64,000 nucleotides of DNA from Arcicella sp040387735 (GTDB lineage: Bacteria; Bacteroidota; Bacteroidia; Cytophagales; Spirosomataceae). The DNA is taken from NCBI GenBank assembly GCA_040387735.1, contig JAZKDE010000074.1, positions 1 through 64,000 of the forward strand, in the 5' to 3' direction. Below are positions 63,583 to 64,000 of the stretch, piece after piece. The position numbers and the translations under genes are program-made. Under the pieces are notes generated by a model, which saw nothing but the letters and a program-made list of their open reading frames with translations, was not told where the DNA came from and ran no database searches. How positions within the stretch are numbered: position 1 is the stretch's first letter; each line of letters starts with the position of its first letter.

Positions 63583-64000
63583 ATGACCGAGAAGCCAATA
63601 GAGACAATTTTTAAAATAATTCAAGAAAATGCCAACGAAAAAGAACTTGCTTGGCTTGATTCAAAATCTACGAATACCCAATTGCTGCCAATAGCTTTTG
63701 TGGCTACTCCACGGTTTGTGGGCAAAAGAATAATCAAAAGTGATACTATAAATATTGACGGTTTAAACATTCAATATTGGACGCTTGATAGATTGGTACG
63801 AGTTTATCTGCTACTATTATTGGAAAATACTGCTCAAGAAAATTATATTTCCCAAATAGAAACACTTTTTGATACTGCCGAAATCAATGAGTCTATTGCT
63901 CTCTTCTCAGCCTTGTCCTTGTTCAGTCAGCCCGAAAAATGGCTTCATCGTGCCACGGATGCAGTGCGTTCTAACATTGGCGATGTCTTTAATTCATTCG
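63583..64000 (+). CDS. eboA: EboA-like protein, 3' end cut by window
   Basis: 139 codons from ATG 63583 (MTEKPIETIFKIIQENANEK), open to the window edge. Helical composition with the segments LLPIAFVATPRFVGK, LDRLVRVYLLLLLE and a near-terminal FSALSLFSQPEKWLHRATDA followed by VRSNIGDVFNS. The last stretch resembles the conserved part of EboA proteins, which head the ebo gene cluster (with a UbiA-type prenyltransferase and sugar-processing enzymes) in algae, cyanobacteria and Bacteroidota. The assignment rests on this resemblance and can be settled by the genes just beyond the window. Confidence 0.6.
   Translation, partial: MTEKPIETIFKIIQENANEKELAWLDSKSTNTQLLPIAFVATPRFVGKRIIKSDTINIDGLNIQYWTLDRLVRVYLLLLLENTAQENYISQIETLFDTAEINESIALFSALSLFSQPEKWLHRATDAVRSNIGDVFNSF

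Overview
The window is about 37% GC and comes from a Bacteroidota bacterium, most likely a cytophagale (Spirosomaceae-like). The evidence is the SusC/SusD pair, beta-propeller sensor kinase, adhesin-like giant repeat protein, ThuA/Gfo-Idh/sugar isomerase cluster, EboA-type gene and promoter elements of the Bacteroidota -7 type (TAnnTTTG). The genus is an inference; no rRNA or tRNA gene was seen.

Layout: (1) 1-9.6 kb, the 3' bulk of one giant secreted protein with 24 Cys-containing ~90-residue repeats, Ig-like domains and a beta-helix. (2) 9.8-16.6 kb, a minus-strand sugar-metabolism cluster (sugar isomerase, Gfo/Idh oxidoreductase, and a 1220-residue ThuA/dehydrogenase/CARDB/azurin-like fusion) with a divergent AraC regulator. 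(3) 16.7-24.4 kb, a TPP riboswitch followed by an eight-gene thiamin operon: thiS, thiC, a thiE-like gene, thiD, thiE, thiG, thiH and a thiF-rhodanese fusion. (4) 24.4-28.8 kb, a CheB-CheR-PAS-histidine kinase-receiver fusion.

(5) 29-46 kb is the most interesting part, an inorganic-sulfur island. It holds a Cys-rich Crp/Fnr regulator, a TauE/SafE exporter, two persulfide dioxygenase-rhodanese paralogues with a large hybrid kinase between them, a single-domain rhodanese with small membrane proteins, a TsdA-like dihaem cytochrome coupled to a DsrE-like protein, an outer-membrane barrel with a two-gene YeeE/YedE transporter and an AraC regulator, and a type II sulfide:quinone oxidoreductase. Six transcription units carry a 16-bp CRP-like palindrome (consensus TGTAACATTTATCAC), each with its dyad centre exactly 29.5 bp upstream of the -7 position. 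This defines a candidate regulon. In this assembly the sqr gene is broken by a partial IS3-type insertion and a 10-N gap.

(6) 46-47 kb, a glycerate kinase. (7) 47.3-63.2 kb, a polysaccharide-utilisation locus: a hybrid two-component system split into separate kinase and regulator, a DUF4965 protein, a GH127-type beta-L-arabinofuranosidase with an intact Zn-Cys site, SusC, SusD and an SGNH esterase. (8) The right edge holds the start of an EboA-like gene.

Short REP-like palindromes recur in the intergenic gaps and account for several misleading upstream reading frames.
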